DNA of 64,000 nucleotides from Phymatolithon calcareum. Lineage: Eukaryota; Rhodophyta; Florideophyceae; Hapalidiales. The position numbers were made by a program, and so were the translations under genes. Location of the stretch: positions 248,001-312,000 of the forward strand of contig OZ345379.1 of the NCBI GenBank assembly GCA_977006965.1, in the 5' to 3' direction. This document shows, piece by piece, positions 22,001-33,600 of the stretch. How positions within the stretch are numbered: position 1 is the first letter of the stretch; each line of letters begins with the position of its first letter. The notes beneath the pieces are model-generated. The model did no database searches and had not been told where the DNA came from. It saw nothing but the letters and a program-made list of their open reading frames with translations.

Positions 22001-24040
22001 AGCTTGACAGACCGAATGACATGTTAGGAAGTTTTCTTGCCACTCTCGCAGAATGACTTTTGCAACGTTACGAAAGACGAAAACTTCACGAGAGCTTCTC
22101 AAGCACCTCAAGATCCAGCTAGAATATTATTACGTACTAAGCTGCAGCGCATCTTTCTGATCACCCAAGGATGAAGTGCATGAGGCATATCACTGCACTA
22201 CTCCGACTGAGAGAAACGCGCCTTAGCGAAAATGATAGAAATGTGTCGTACAACTAGCTTGACAGCCCAAATGACTTGTTAAGAAGTTTTCTTGCCACTC
22301 TCGCAGAATGACTTTTGCAACGTTACGAAAGACGAAAACTTCACGAGAGCTTCTCAAGCACCTCAAGATCCAGCTAGAATATTATTACGTACTAAGCTGC
22401 AGCGCATCTTTCTGATCACCCATGGATGAAGTGCATGAGGCATATCACTGCACTACTCCGACTGAGAGAAACGCGCCTTAGAGAAAATGATAGAAATGTG
22501 TCGTACAACTAGCTTGACAGCCCAAATGACTTGTTAAGAAGTTTTCTTGCCACTCTCGCAGAATGACTTTTGCAACGTTACGAAAGACGAAAACTTCACG
22601 AGAGCTTCTCAAGCACCTCAAGATCCAGCTAGAATGTTATTACGTACTAAGCTGCAGCGCATCTTTCTGATCACCCAAGGATGAAGTGCATGAGGCATAT
22701 CACTGCACTACTCCAACTGAGAGAAACGCGCCATAGCGAAAATGATAGAAATGTGTCGTACAACTAGCTTGACAGCCCAAATGACTTGTTAAGAAGTTTT
22801 CTTGCCACTCTCGCAGAATGACTTTTGCAACGTTACGAAAGACGAAAACTTCACGAGAGCTTCTCAAGCACCTCAAGATCCAGCTAGAATATTATTACGT
22901 ACTAAGCTGCAGCGCATCTTTCTGATCACCCATGGATGAAGTGCATGAGGCATATCACTGCACTACTCCGACTGAGAGAAACGCGTCTTAGCGAAAATGA
23001 TAGAAATGTGTCGTACAACTAGCTTGACAGCCCAAATGACTTGTTAAGAAGTTTTCTTGCCACTCTCGCAGAATGACTTTTGCAACGTTACGAAAGACGA
23101 AAACTTCACGAGAGCTTCTCAAGCACCTCAAGATCCAGCTAGAATATTATTACGTACTAAGCTGCAGCGCATCTTTCTGATCACCCATGGATGAAGTGCA
23201 TGAGGCATATCACTGCACTACTCCGACTGAGAGAAACGCGCCTTAGAGAAAATGATAGAAATGTGTCGTACAACTAGCTTGACAGCCCAAATGACTTGTT
23301 AAGAAGTTTTCTTGCCACTCTCGCAGAATGACTTTTGCAACGTTACGAAAGACGAAAACTTCACGAGAGCTTCTCAAGCACCTCAAGATCCAGCTAGAAT
23401 GTTATTACGTACTAAGCTGCAGCGCATCTTTCTGATCACCCATGGATGAAGTGCATGAGGCATATCACTGCACTACTCCGACTGAGAGAAACGCGTCTTA
23501 GCGAAAATGATAGAAATGTGTCGTACAACTAGCTTGACAGCCCAAATGACTTGTTAAGAAGTTTTCTTGCCACTCTCGCAGAATGACTTTTGCAACGTTA
23601 CGAAAGACGAAAACTTCACGAGAGCTTCTCAAGCACCTCAAGATCCAGCTAGAATATTATTACGTACTAAGCTGCAGCGCATCTTTCTGATCACCCATGG
23701 ATGAAGTGCATGAGGCATATCACTGCACTACTCCGACTGAGAGAAACGCGTCTTAGCGAAAATGATAGAAATGTGTCGTACAACTAGCTTGACAGCCCAA
23801 ATGACTTGTTAAGAAGTTTTCTTGCCACTCTCGCAGAATGACTTTTGCAACGTTACGAAAGACGAAAACTTCACGAGAGCTTCTCAAGCACCTCAAGATC
23901 CAGCTAGAATATTATTACGTACTAAGCTGCAGCGCATCTTTCTGATCACCCATGGATGAAGTGCATGAGGCATATCACTGCACTACTCCGACTGAGAGAA
24001 ACGCGCCATAGCGAAAATGATAGAAATGTGTCGTACAACA
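22001..24040. repeat. Tandem satellite, eight 255-bp units
   Basis: Units start at 22001, 22256, 22511, 22766, 23021, 23276, 23531 and 23786, exactly 255 bases apart with no indels. The first unit differs most (GACAGACCGAATGACATG where the others have GACAGCCCAAATGACTTG). The rest differ at a handful of sites, such as CCAAGG versus CCATGG, CCTTAGCG/CCTTAGAG/CCATAGCG/TCTTAGCG, and AATATT versus AATGTT. The combinations are shuffled between units, as expected from unequal exchange or gene conversion. No long frame runs through it although 255 is a multiple of three. Confidence 0.97.
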
Positions 24041-27000
24041 CATTTGGTTCACAGAGGAAAGCTCTATGACCAAATGTCGCGCGATTTGTACATTTTTGCG
24101 TCACAAATCGAGGACACGAGACAAATGCACCGTGGCGTGACGACGCATTTTTGTGCAGAAATGACGCATTTTGTGCAATTTATCATTTTCAGGAGCGACC
24201 CAATGAAACCAGAGTTGTGAAGCCAACAAGGAGAATCTTTCTCTTTACAGTGAGGAGTGGTTCTGGTATAGATTACTGAAGTCGTAAGGCGCATGGGCTC
24301 AAGTTTTTATGTCATTTTCGCGATGGATACAGCATGTCTGCCATGTGTCGTGGCATGCTAGTGCACCTTCTAATGTGCCCAGTTACCATAACAGCAAGTG
24401 TTGGTATGGTCACTAGTGACAAACAGCGCATTGCTGTGATTTAAGTGATGAAGTGCAAGAAGCCTGCCCCCGATGTCTATTTTGAAGTCAGTGGTTGCAG
24501 ATAATGGAGCTTTATTTATACTGCACCAAAAGGCTAGTCACGAAGTGCACGGTTTCTCCGGCGAAACCTTAGGAAACCGCTTGATTCCGCAGCCGTGGCC
24601 ACAACACGCACGAAATTTAACGTTATACTGTACTTACGCGTCTCTCTCTTCGTCTCGTAAAGGTGCGCCACTCGGTTCTATCGTTCCGCTATCGCGTGTG
24701 CACGATACAATTTACACTGGCCATTGTGGTGTCCCTTATTGTGGACGTGCACTTAATCAGACCATCTTTTTTCCGATACGTATCAATTTCGGGTAGCGAC
24801 GATACGATCTTAACAGCGTGCCCTCCCTTGTTTCGTCAGCGTCGCAACAACACATGCAGGCTTACCGCAAAATGTAGTGTAATTCCTTGGACTCGCAGAA
24901 GAGCAATTTGCGTATCACGGCACACGCGCGACAAAAGGACACCTCCCGTGCTGAACCGCCCCGCAGACACAGTCGTGCTTCTAGGGTCTGTTTACGTTTT
25001 GTCGAGTTCTAGCACTTACAAAACATGACATAAGCCCTTTTCCGAGCGAAATCCCCCGCTTGAGGAAGTGCAGAATGCAATAAAACATAACAAATTCTTA
25101 ATGCTGTGGCATTGGTTTATGCTTGACTGAAGCCCAAGTGTCGAAACGAAAACGGGGTGACTTTCGAGACGGGACCAAATGCCGCTCTATCGTCAATCTG
25201 TGCATCACCCAATACGAATTTGAGCTATGAGGGAGGGGAAACAAAAAACTTAAGAATAAGAAGGAGATGGCGTCAAGCGGGGGTCGCTGCAAACGTAGGC
25301 GTATAATGTAGTTCACTTTGAGTTCCACATGACTTCACAGGTTGCTGATTTTGAGGGAAAATGTTGTTGAGTCCTTTCAGTGGTCCCCATAGTGTACGAA
25401 ACCAGGTAAAACCGTCTGCAGACGCTATGGAGCGACCATGGCCACCACGAAGAATCTCGTCATCGTGGATATACAGGACGAATTGTACCGTTGGTCGCTG
25501 ATTTTGTCACCCAAAAGCTGTTCTCAGTTTAAGTTCTCACCCGCTTTATGGAGATGGCATATCGACATTTCATGCACACTTTCTGGATCCCCATATTCGC
25601 ACTCATAGCTTTTAATCCCTCCTTGAACATCGTTGTTTTGTTTTAAATAAGCTAGTGCATAATTTCATGGATGCACAAGAAAAGTATTGTTCACGAGTGC
25701 ATTTGCCGTCCAGAGAAAGCTCTTTTGCTTGCAATTGAAATGCGACAATATCTCATGATCGACGGCTTCTTCTATTTCGCTATAGAGGCGTTAAGTCGGA
25801 AGCCGAAACGACAATCACTATTACGATCCCTCGTGGTGCTACCAGCAATCGTCGTGGTGATCGATACGACCTCAGAGACCGCTTACAGATGTAGATGCGT
25901 ACTTTGTGGCTCCACTGTGGAGTTTTTTAATCCAAGCTTATATAAAAGCCCCACAGACATCCGAAGCTATAGGCAAGGCTTCCTTCGCTGCTACTTACCT
26001 TTGTGCAGCTCACGAAAGCGCACCTCCAGAAGAGCGGACGGAAAAACTTACGATCTCAGATAATCCTGTCGCATTTGCGGAACTCATGTATAGTCGTGAA
26101 ATCAACTGTACTATAGGCCTTCTTGTGCATGCACTCTAGGAGGGCCCTGCTGAATAGCAAAAGCTCTTAGAGCTTTTTCTGTGTCCAGTCAGTTTTCTCC
26201 TTCAAGTTCGTACCCTGAAGTGTGAGTTCCAGAGTCGCCATATGCTGTCGAGCTCTGTTTCCGAATTTTTCTGCCATGCTTGTCGTGGACAGCTTTGGAA
26301 ATCTACCACATATGTACTGGAGTGTCTACAGTAGAGTGCTCAATGATTTTCCCTCCGAATACTTTCCCTGCCCGTACCAAAATTACCATTAACTTTGTCG
26401 CAAATTCGAGGTCGGGAATAATCGCTGTCGAGAAGACAAGAAACAACGGGTCTCAAGTGGCTCCGTCTCGCACACTGCCGCCTGTTTCTCATAACAAGAC
26501 AGTAAATTCGGAGACAGTCTAACTGACTCTGGATGAGCGCCGCTTCATACTCCAGCGCCGATGACCAGATTCGGAATGGTATAAATGCGACAGCACCCGA
26601 GCACAGCATTGTGTTGGAAGGCAGTCGGAATAAGAATCACCAAGTCTTGGTCGGCTCAGTGCTCCTTCCGGGAGCACACGGAGAGAAGTGGCTGGTGTAG
26701 GCGTCTCGCCATGCCCGGTCCCCGTTTGGGAAACCAGCGGTCATAACGGATCACTAAGACTAACTGGTGTGTGACGACATTCTTGAACAACACGTGGACC
26801 TTCGCGAGGTTCTACAACGCTGGGCGCGCGAAAGGTAATAAACTCTCTTTGTTCTGAACTGTTCATTGCCGTTTTGCGACAAACTTGCGCTAATAAAATG
26901 GGCTTCCCGCGGGACAAAAATCCGAGCAAACGAACACTTGCGCGAGGGCATGGTACTGAGGAAGTTCCACTTTGCCATAGCAAGTCCTGTATGATGTGTA

Positions 27001-29434
27001 GAAGACTACAAATCGTCATTCTGAGCGGCAATTAAGCCACTTGGAACATAAAACATTCAGCAAGCGGATTCTTTCCAGACTACCGAACGTTCGAATTGCA
27101 TCACCAGGTCAGGCTTTCGTGGGCTGTCGAAGAGATACCGACTCCGCTCAGGAGTGCGGGTTATTCGGCCCGATCAATTGGCCGACCTACCACTCGGCAA
27201 CTACGCCATACTACATGCTCTTACCTCTGCGCGTAGAACACACCAATCGGCTTTTGCACGCGGTCAATCTTTCGCCATTCTTCATCGCGCGGCATTTCGC
27301 CACAATTGCCTCCTGAACTACTATTGCCAAGCATCTAAAAGAGACGTATCGAGGCATCAACTTCACACAATCATATACGTCGTGAAGAACCTGGACGCGA
27401 TGCTCCTCAAAGGCCCCAATGTCACTTATACTGCAAATGAGTCATATTGGCAAGAGAAATCAAAATAAATCCCAGGAGGGTGAACCTTTCTTGAAGCTTG
27501 TGCAAAAATTTCAGCTAGACAGCGATTATAGAAGATGAGGAGATGTTGCCGTCTGTTTAATAGTTATTAATGCATCAGCACACTCTTGGGATAGCACCAT
27601 GGGGCCTTGCTAAGGGTCTGTTCCGCGTAGTATTTACCCAGAGTTGGGTGTGACATGATCGGTGCGGAGTTATAACGAGTTTCCTCAACTAGACACAAAA
27701 GTGTAATCGACATTTTTACCAAGGTGCTGGGTGCCAATAGCGTTGCCGGAGCTGTTCCGCATTCTGACACCTCGATTACACTGGAAAGGGTTCACAAACT
27801 CCGAGCGTAATGATGCAGTCGCCGTTGCTCTGGTGTCGCCCACGAAACGAGGAAAGCATTTACTGTACGCGAGGCGATCGTACAGGCGCACGACAAAGTG
27901 CGACAAATTTTTCCACCTTCGTTCGCTGTGTGATCAGAACGCGATAAATTAGCACGAGGAGGACATGCGTTTTGTTCCTTGATTCAAGGTGTTGCACTCT
28001 CAGGGTCGGCAAGGTAGTCGGCATTCGTTCTCGTCAATTGCGGCTTGCTTGAGATGCGATCCTTTACTCGCTGCGATGATCGGTGCCTTATAAGCTATCG
28101 GATTCTCAACCTACTGGCTGAGGGTTGCATAGCACACCCCACGAATACCGACACTATACTGTCACTGTCAGGACTAACGGCTACCGTGATACGCACGTGC
28201 GAGTCAGTGACCCAACTTGGCGATCTCTCGGGGCTCGCCTCCTGTGATGTCAGGTCTATCATTGTCAAGTCTAACGACTACCGCGATACGCACGTGCGAG
28301 TCAGTGACCCAACTTGGCGATCTCTCGGGCCTCCCCTCCTGTGATGTTAGGTCTATCACTGTCTGGTCTAACGGCTACCGCGATACGCACGTGCGAGTAT
28401 GTGACCCAACTTGGCGATCTCTTGGTGCCTCCCATTCTGTGATTATTTCGACTGTCGGAACGAAAAAGACGGAAACAATACAGTTCCGTCCAAAACGCGC
28501 CATGCCAACACCTGGGGCAAAACTATTTTCCCAAAATATGTTTCCAAAACAATTGGAAAAGGCAAAACATAATAGAAAATAGAGCAAATTATTAATAGAC
28601 ATGAAGTTTGCCGTATTTGCTAATATAGACATATTGCACGGGTGTTGTTATGATTCCCATTTCTTCTATCAGCATTCGGAGTCACTGGCTTCTGGCGAAG
28701 GATTCCGAGTAACCCTTTCTTGCAGGAAAGACTTCCCGGTGTAGGGAGTCTCAAGGATCTCAAGCAATCCTCCAATGCTTTTTCCAGGCCACATCCGGTA
28801 TTTCCGTTTAGAGCCTGATGGATCCGAAAACGATGTCGATGAAGATACATCGACCGAACTCGTTCCTACCCGCAATACGAAGGAGCGCAGGGGCTATTCA
28901 GAGCCATCCATCTTTGTGCTTCCCTTGCAGCGGACGTTCAATCCGAGAACTTGATGATTTCAAAATGTATGGGCTCTGTTTGATTCTGATGCTAAAGCAT
29001 CTGAACTTCTCCCTTCCTGTGTACCTCACTCTCTCCAGTATAGGTCCAACAAAACTCACTCATGCTCTGAATCACTGCACATGTAACATTCCTAGGACCC
29101 TAATGCTATGGCGAATGTAGATTAAACTAGTGTTGGGGCTCGGTAACAGCGGTGAATACTCCGGAAGGTGGATTTCATGACCCGAAATGGACTATCATTC
29201 AATTATTCTAACAAAAAATCTGCAAAAACTATCCACAAAATAAGAATGACCCAATCAGGATAGATTGTCCAGAAATGGATGTGAAGTACGAGAGGGTTAA
29301 TAATTTGCCCTAGAAAATAATTAGTATGATAGTTCCTGAAGATCCCGACCTCCATCGTAGGCACCAGTGCTTACAGTGTAATGCTAATTAGAAAGAGTAG
29401 CTCAATTGCCCACAATTGGGACACCGCGGTGTCA
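24041..29434. other. Long stretch without a clear gene
   Basis: Immediately after the satellite come short interrupted palindromes (CATTTGGT...ACCAAATG at 24041 and CGATTTGT...ACAAATCG near 24081). Frames up to about 130 codons occur, for example 25671-26063 and 27154-27468. None has a domain I recognise and most lack an ATG at a sensible place. One tandem repeat lies at 28173-28445. Confidence 0.5.
28173..28445. repeat. Three-copy 97-bp tandem repeat
   Basis: Copies begin at 28173, 28270 and 28367, exactly 97 bases apart; the third is incomplete. Each contains the palindrome CGCACGTGCG followed by AGTCAGTGACCCAACTTGG or a close variant. Confidence 0.9.
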
Positions 29435-29470
29435 TCTAACAGAGAGGACTCGCGAGTCCTCTCTGTTAGA
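29435..29470. repeat. Perfect 36-bp palindrome
   Basis: The left half TCTAACAGAGAGGACTCG is followed by its exact reverse complement with no spacer. It lies about 270 bases beyond the 3' end of the membrane-protein gene. The word AAAATCTAACA recurs nearby at 29490 and again beyond the gene's 5' end. Confidence 0.95.
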
Positions 29471-29741
29471 TTTTGTTTTTAAAAAAATAAAATCTAACAC
29501 ATTCCGCTACTTTTCCCATTCCGCACGCCCGATCTGCGATATGATATCGTTACAGCAGCAAAAATATCTGTAAGCGGAAATTTGCGATGCTTTGGTCTCA
29601 CCGAAGAGACACGACCGCTGTCCAAATGAGGACAGAGGAAACAGGGATCATAACAACAACCGTGCAATAAGTAGTTAAACTTTTATTAATTTTAGTAAGT
29701 ACGGCAAGTGTCATGTCTATATTAGTAATTTCCTCATCTAT

Positions 29742-30767
29742 CTAAACAAACATATCGTCATCTGATTCATCGCTCTTTGTTGCCCCTTCGATGAGCTTCA
29801 AAAGGGGGATAAGTGCATCTGTGGCGAAAAACCAGCCAACGGCGAGAATTCCAATTCCAGTCACCCCATTCACAGCTCGAATGTTGCCCGCGCTCCACCG
29901 CCCAGACTTTTGAAGCGCTTGGGAGATAATGGGAGCTAAGTAGACCATTGCGAAATTTGAAACTCCGGCCGCATACCCCTTGCCCCAGCTGATGATGTTT
30001 CCTTCTCGTGCAGCGATACGACCGGCATCACTCATAAGTGCATGTAGTTTTAAAGTTTTTCTTACTGCAACCTCTTCTTGGCTCATTGCGACTCGCGCCC
30101 GTCGATGTCGAAGCGCGTATATTTCCGGACACATAGATTTTGATAAATATGTTACAATTGAAGTAAGCGACATGCCTGCAAATGATGTGAGAACCGGGTC
30201 GATTATCGTTGGCAACGGTAAATGCTTCATCCCTATCAGGGCGAGCTCGAATGCCACCAATAATGTGAGATTATTTGTGAGAAAATCGTAAAGAGGGGAG
30301 TGTCTCTTGTTGACAAACTCGAATGAGGGGAGATATGTCTTGGCCTTTTCTGAAAAACTTGTCGCGCGAGATGTGTGCCCCTTGCCCATAAATAGACCGG
30401 CCAAGAAGCCGGCGATGGCGAGAAGGAACTGTTGACCGGATGTGGTTTGCTGCGTTGTGGATAAACCGAATATTGTAATCAGTGCAACCATGGCACATGC
30501 ATCTGCTCCTCCGAAATTTACTCCGCCGTTTACCCCATCGATCAGCACGGTAGTGATCCATGTTTTCGCAATTGCCAGTTTGGAAGATGGTAGTTGGCCG
30601 TGTGTTTCCAGCTTGTCCTGTAAAACGTCCACTTCAAAGAAGTGTGAGAGCTGGAGTTCGCCGTATTTGCTATCGCTCGTCCGCAACGCAACCAGTCCGA
30701 TGTTTTCGTTTTCGGCATGGATTTTGAATGATGGCATGCTGCTTGTGGGTTCTGTGGATGTGGACAT
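29742..30767 (-). CDS. Multi-pass membrane protein, unknown
   Basis: Intact 341-codon frame starting at ATG 30767. The first 65 residues are soluble and show no signal peptide. Hydrophobic segments lie near residues 88-102, 112-128, 163-182, 188-208, 266-285 and 298-323, so five or six membrane spans are likely. A charged loop (residues 210-260, HRRARVAMSQEEVAVRKTLK) separates the first four from the last two. The C-terminus is acidic (KSDESDDDMFV). I do not recognise the family. Two flanking repeats are noteworthy: a perfect palindrome past the 3' end and a 94-106-bp tandem duplication starting about 165 bases upstream of the ATG. Confidence 0.8.
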   Translation of the reverse strand: MSTSTEPTSSMPSFKIHAENENIGLVALRTSDSKYGELQLSHFFEVDVLQDKLETHGQLPSSKLAIAKTWITTVLIDGVNGGVNFGGADACAMVALITIFGLSTTQQTTSGQQFLLAIAGFLAGLFMGKGHTSRATSFSEKAKTYLPSFEFVNKRHSPLYDFLTNNLTLLVAFELALIGMKHLPLPTIIDPVLTSFAGMSLTSIVTYLSKSMCPEIYALRHRRARVAMSQEEVAVRKTLKLHALMSDAGRIAAREGNIISWGKGYAAGVSNFAMVYLAPIISQALQKSGRWSAGNIRAVNGVTGIGILAVGWFFATDALIPLLKLIEGATKSDESDDDMFV

Positions 30768-30930
30768 TGTGGGAAAGAGAGTGAAATGCTTGAGTGAAAA
30801 GGGTGATGGCCGTAGTTTAAGTTATGTACACGATTGCACTGGCGTGTTTTATAGAGTCGTCCGGTGTGAGTTCAGAAGAGCATCGAATGCAGCGCTGTGT
30901 ATTCGGGGAACATGAGAAAGACCACACTGA

Positions 30931-31140
30931 GGCTGTTTCTAAAATCTAACAAGGTATGTTCATCGGATTTCACTCTTGTGAGCTGTAGTCAGGCGTTACA
31001 GGACGGACGTTTGTGACAACGCCTGGCTGTTTCTAAAATCTAACACGTTATGGTCATCGGATTTCACTCTTGTGAGCTGTTCATTGAGGAATAGTCAAGG
31101 GTTAGAGGACGGACGTTTTTGACAGCGCCTGGCTGTTTCT
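30931..31140. repeat. Two-copy tandem repeat upstream of membrane gene
   Basis: GGCTGTTTCT starts at 30931, 31025 and 31131. The first two copies are about 94 and 106 bases long and share the blocks TCGGATTTCACTCTTGTGAG and GGACGGACGTTT; the third is only a start. A promoter effect is possible because the repeat lies just 5' of the minus-strand gene. Confidence 0.8.
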
Positions 31141-31645
31141 CATTATTTCCCACATGAATAGAAAGCATGCATTTCTGTTGATGTCTACAGGAAACAGACA
31201 TTGTCGAAAGAAGGTGCGCTCACTAAACTTGTTCGATGAGGCAACTTATTTATAACGTCACTTTGCACTTCATGGGCAATCCTGTAAGGGTGGAGTCGCA
31301 TGAAGCCTCCTAGACGTGCTAGCCCCTTAGGGGAATAAAGCAATCATCATCATCATCAATCCTGCAAGGAACAATTTCATTTGCCCTGTCATATTTTTTA
31401 CAGCATGAAACTAGGTATGATTGTGACGGATTAATCACCAATGAAATACTGTTTCGTGCCCACATATAATGAACTGACGCAATGAACTGACGCCAGGGGT
31501 GGTGCCAATCTCATTGCTCGACATTGCTGCTTGTCGTGGAGTTAAACAATTCAATTGCTCACTACGGTTAGTCAGCAATTCGGATTGCAATTTGAATACT
31601 TCCCGCAATAGTCAAGTTAATTGTTTATTCATGCCTCTTCTCCTA

Positions 31646-33598
31646 GTGTCTATTTTACGGAAATTTTCCCTCAATTGAGGGAAGAGATTCATTTAATTTT
31701 TTGCTCATGAAAGTTACTCGCTATCAAGCGCATCAACAGTGCCAAGCTCATAGATGTCTTCAGCATGCTTAGTGAAGCAGTTCCTAACAGTAGAAATGTC
31801 GCAAATGTATATTATGGCACTATCAAGCGTATTACATTGTGAGAACACAATGGTCGAGGTCTTGCATTTTCAAACTCTGCAGTTGTTTTGCACAACAAAA
31901 GTAGTCATCATGACCTCTACAATCATCCTTTCACTCTTCTTAGGGTTCACGTGGCGTCCAATACTGCTCTCGAATGCAAATGTACGCTCTGGCGCGACTG
32001 AACCTCGACAAGTAATGCGCTTGTCAAATGCTATCGAAGACTTGCTCTCCCGGCACTTCACAAAACCTTCACTGCGTCATGTGCTGCTGACACTCTGCAT
32101 GGTCACCAGAGAATAACAGCTAGCTAACAACCTAGAAAATCACCAGAAGAGTTAGATGGCCCCTATGAACTATAGGCGCACTTGTTGAATCTCTGCAGAG
32201 TCAGCACTCACTAAGTATGAATCCACACATGCAATGCGCCTTATACCGGCATACGCGGCCATAAGACAGCACAGAACTGCCATTCCGTGGGCCATCTCGC
32301 CTTCAAAATCTCTTTGACACAGTGTGCCTTCTGTGGTCATTCGTGGGATCGACATAATCTTGACCGAGGTGACCAGCGGTACTGCGCAAAGTACATGTCG
32401 CCTAGTTCACTTGATTGCTCTCTGAATGAAATCAACCGGAGGTATTCGGCCACCGGCATCCCTGTTTTGGAAGAAGAAGGGCCAGGGAGATACTTCTTCG
32501 GCCTGGTAGACTTCCAGAAAGCGCTCTCAGCGCCGAACTCAGCTCTTGCCATGAGGACGAGTATTTCGGAAAACTTAATAGGCTCTGTCACTGTAGTCTC
32601 TTTTCGCCCCTTGCTTCTCAGCTTAGCGGACGTCCAAGCAGCAAGTTTTCGCAGGTAACTTGGGGAAACATCGTCACCACGCAATCGTACTTCGAATGAA
32701 GTCCAATACCACAATTCTCAGATAAGAAGTCTCAGTTTAGAGTGCGAAGTTTCCGCAACTGAGAGTAAAATCGTCTCTTAAACGAACATATAACTTCCGC
32801 TTATGCCTTGGGACCCAATAAGCGCACGTATTCGGCTCGCGGTCGGGCGTGATGACATCAAGTTCCCGGTGCGATGTTTGGTCTCAAGGGCCTTGTAAGA
32901 CTTAGGCGAGAGTGCTTGGAAGAGGGCGTTTAGAGCTTCTGAAGGTTGTATCGAAGCTTGTATGCCCTTCTGAGGAGCATGTGATCGCGACTGTAGACGA
33001 TAAACAGGCGTTTCGCGATGAAGATTGGCAAGAATGAAAACTGTAAGCAGGCCTGGGCGGTACCGCGCTTTGCCGATGTTGACTCGGTTCAAGCTTTTCA
33101 GCGTCTGTAATGTCATCGTCAGCGTTCTCTGCCTTGACGTTGACAATGTGGACTGTCTTAATCTTAGTCTTCTTCAATGGATGACGAATCAGAACCCATT
33201 TCATGCGACGTAACATGCTCGCGCAACCATTGATTTTTTCCCCGAGTACATTCTGAACCATACTACTCACCTTTTTTGGCTTTGAAATGACTCCGTATAG
33301 TCTGGAGCACTCTGCAAGAGCTCTTACAGATGCTGCCTTGGTGTGTACTGATGTACCGACCGCGTGCGGCCGGTGCTTTTCTCCTGGAATGGCAGGTCTG
33401 GTACTTCTGCGTTACCAACATATTTTCGTTTCTAGCGCCGAAGGAAGCAAATTTAAGGTAGTAGTGTGGACACTCCTCGGACAGAAGATGAGCCAGGCTT
33501 TACGAATATGGCGTGAGCGATCTGTTTCGAATTTGCTCTATGGATTTTTTCGAGCTTTCAAATCGCCCCTCAATTGAGGGTGTTCGTAAAATAGACAC
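31646..33598. mobile_element. TIR element A, 1.95 kb, inverted partner of B
   Basis: The left end GTGTCTATTTTACGGAAA follows TA at 31644-31645. The right end TTCGTAAAATAGACAC precedes TA at 33599-33600. Just inside both ends lies CCCTCAATTGAGGG. The TA flank suggests TA-targeting insertion as in the Tc1/mariner superfamily, but I see no DDE motif. On the minus strand near 33270 a frame reads MVQNVLGEKINGC...KWVLIRHPLKK, matched by element B. A plus frame at 33287-33577 (GLVLLRYQHIFVSS) is also matched in B. Which strand is coding, if any, is unclear. Confidence 0.72.
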
Positions 33599-33600
33599 TA

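Noticed and set aside
22001-24040. CRISPR array.
   Set aside because: Units are 255 bp with no unique spacers and the genome is eukaryotic; it is a satellite.
32287-32714. Coding gene inside element A on either strand.
   Set aside because: Both strands have open frames of about 125 codons but neither is matched in element B nor shows a domain.
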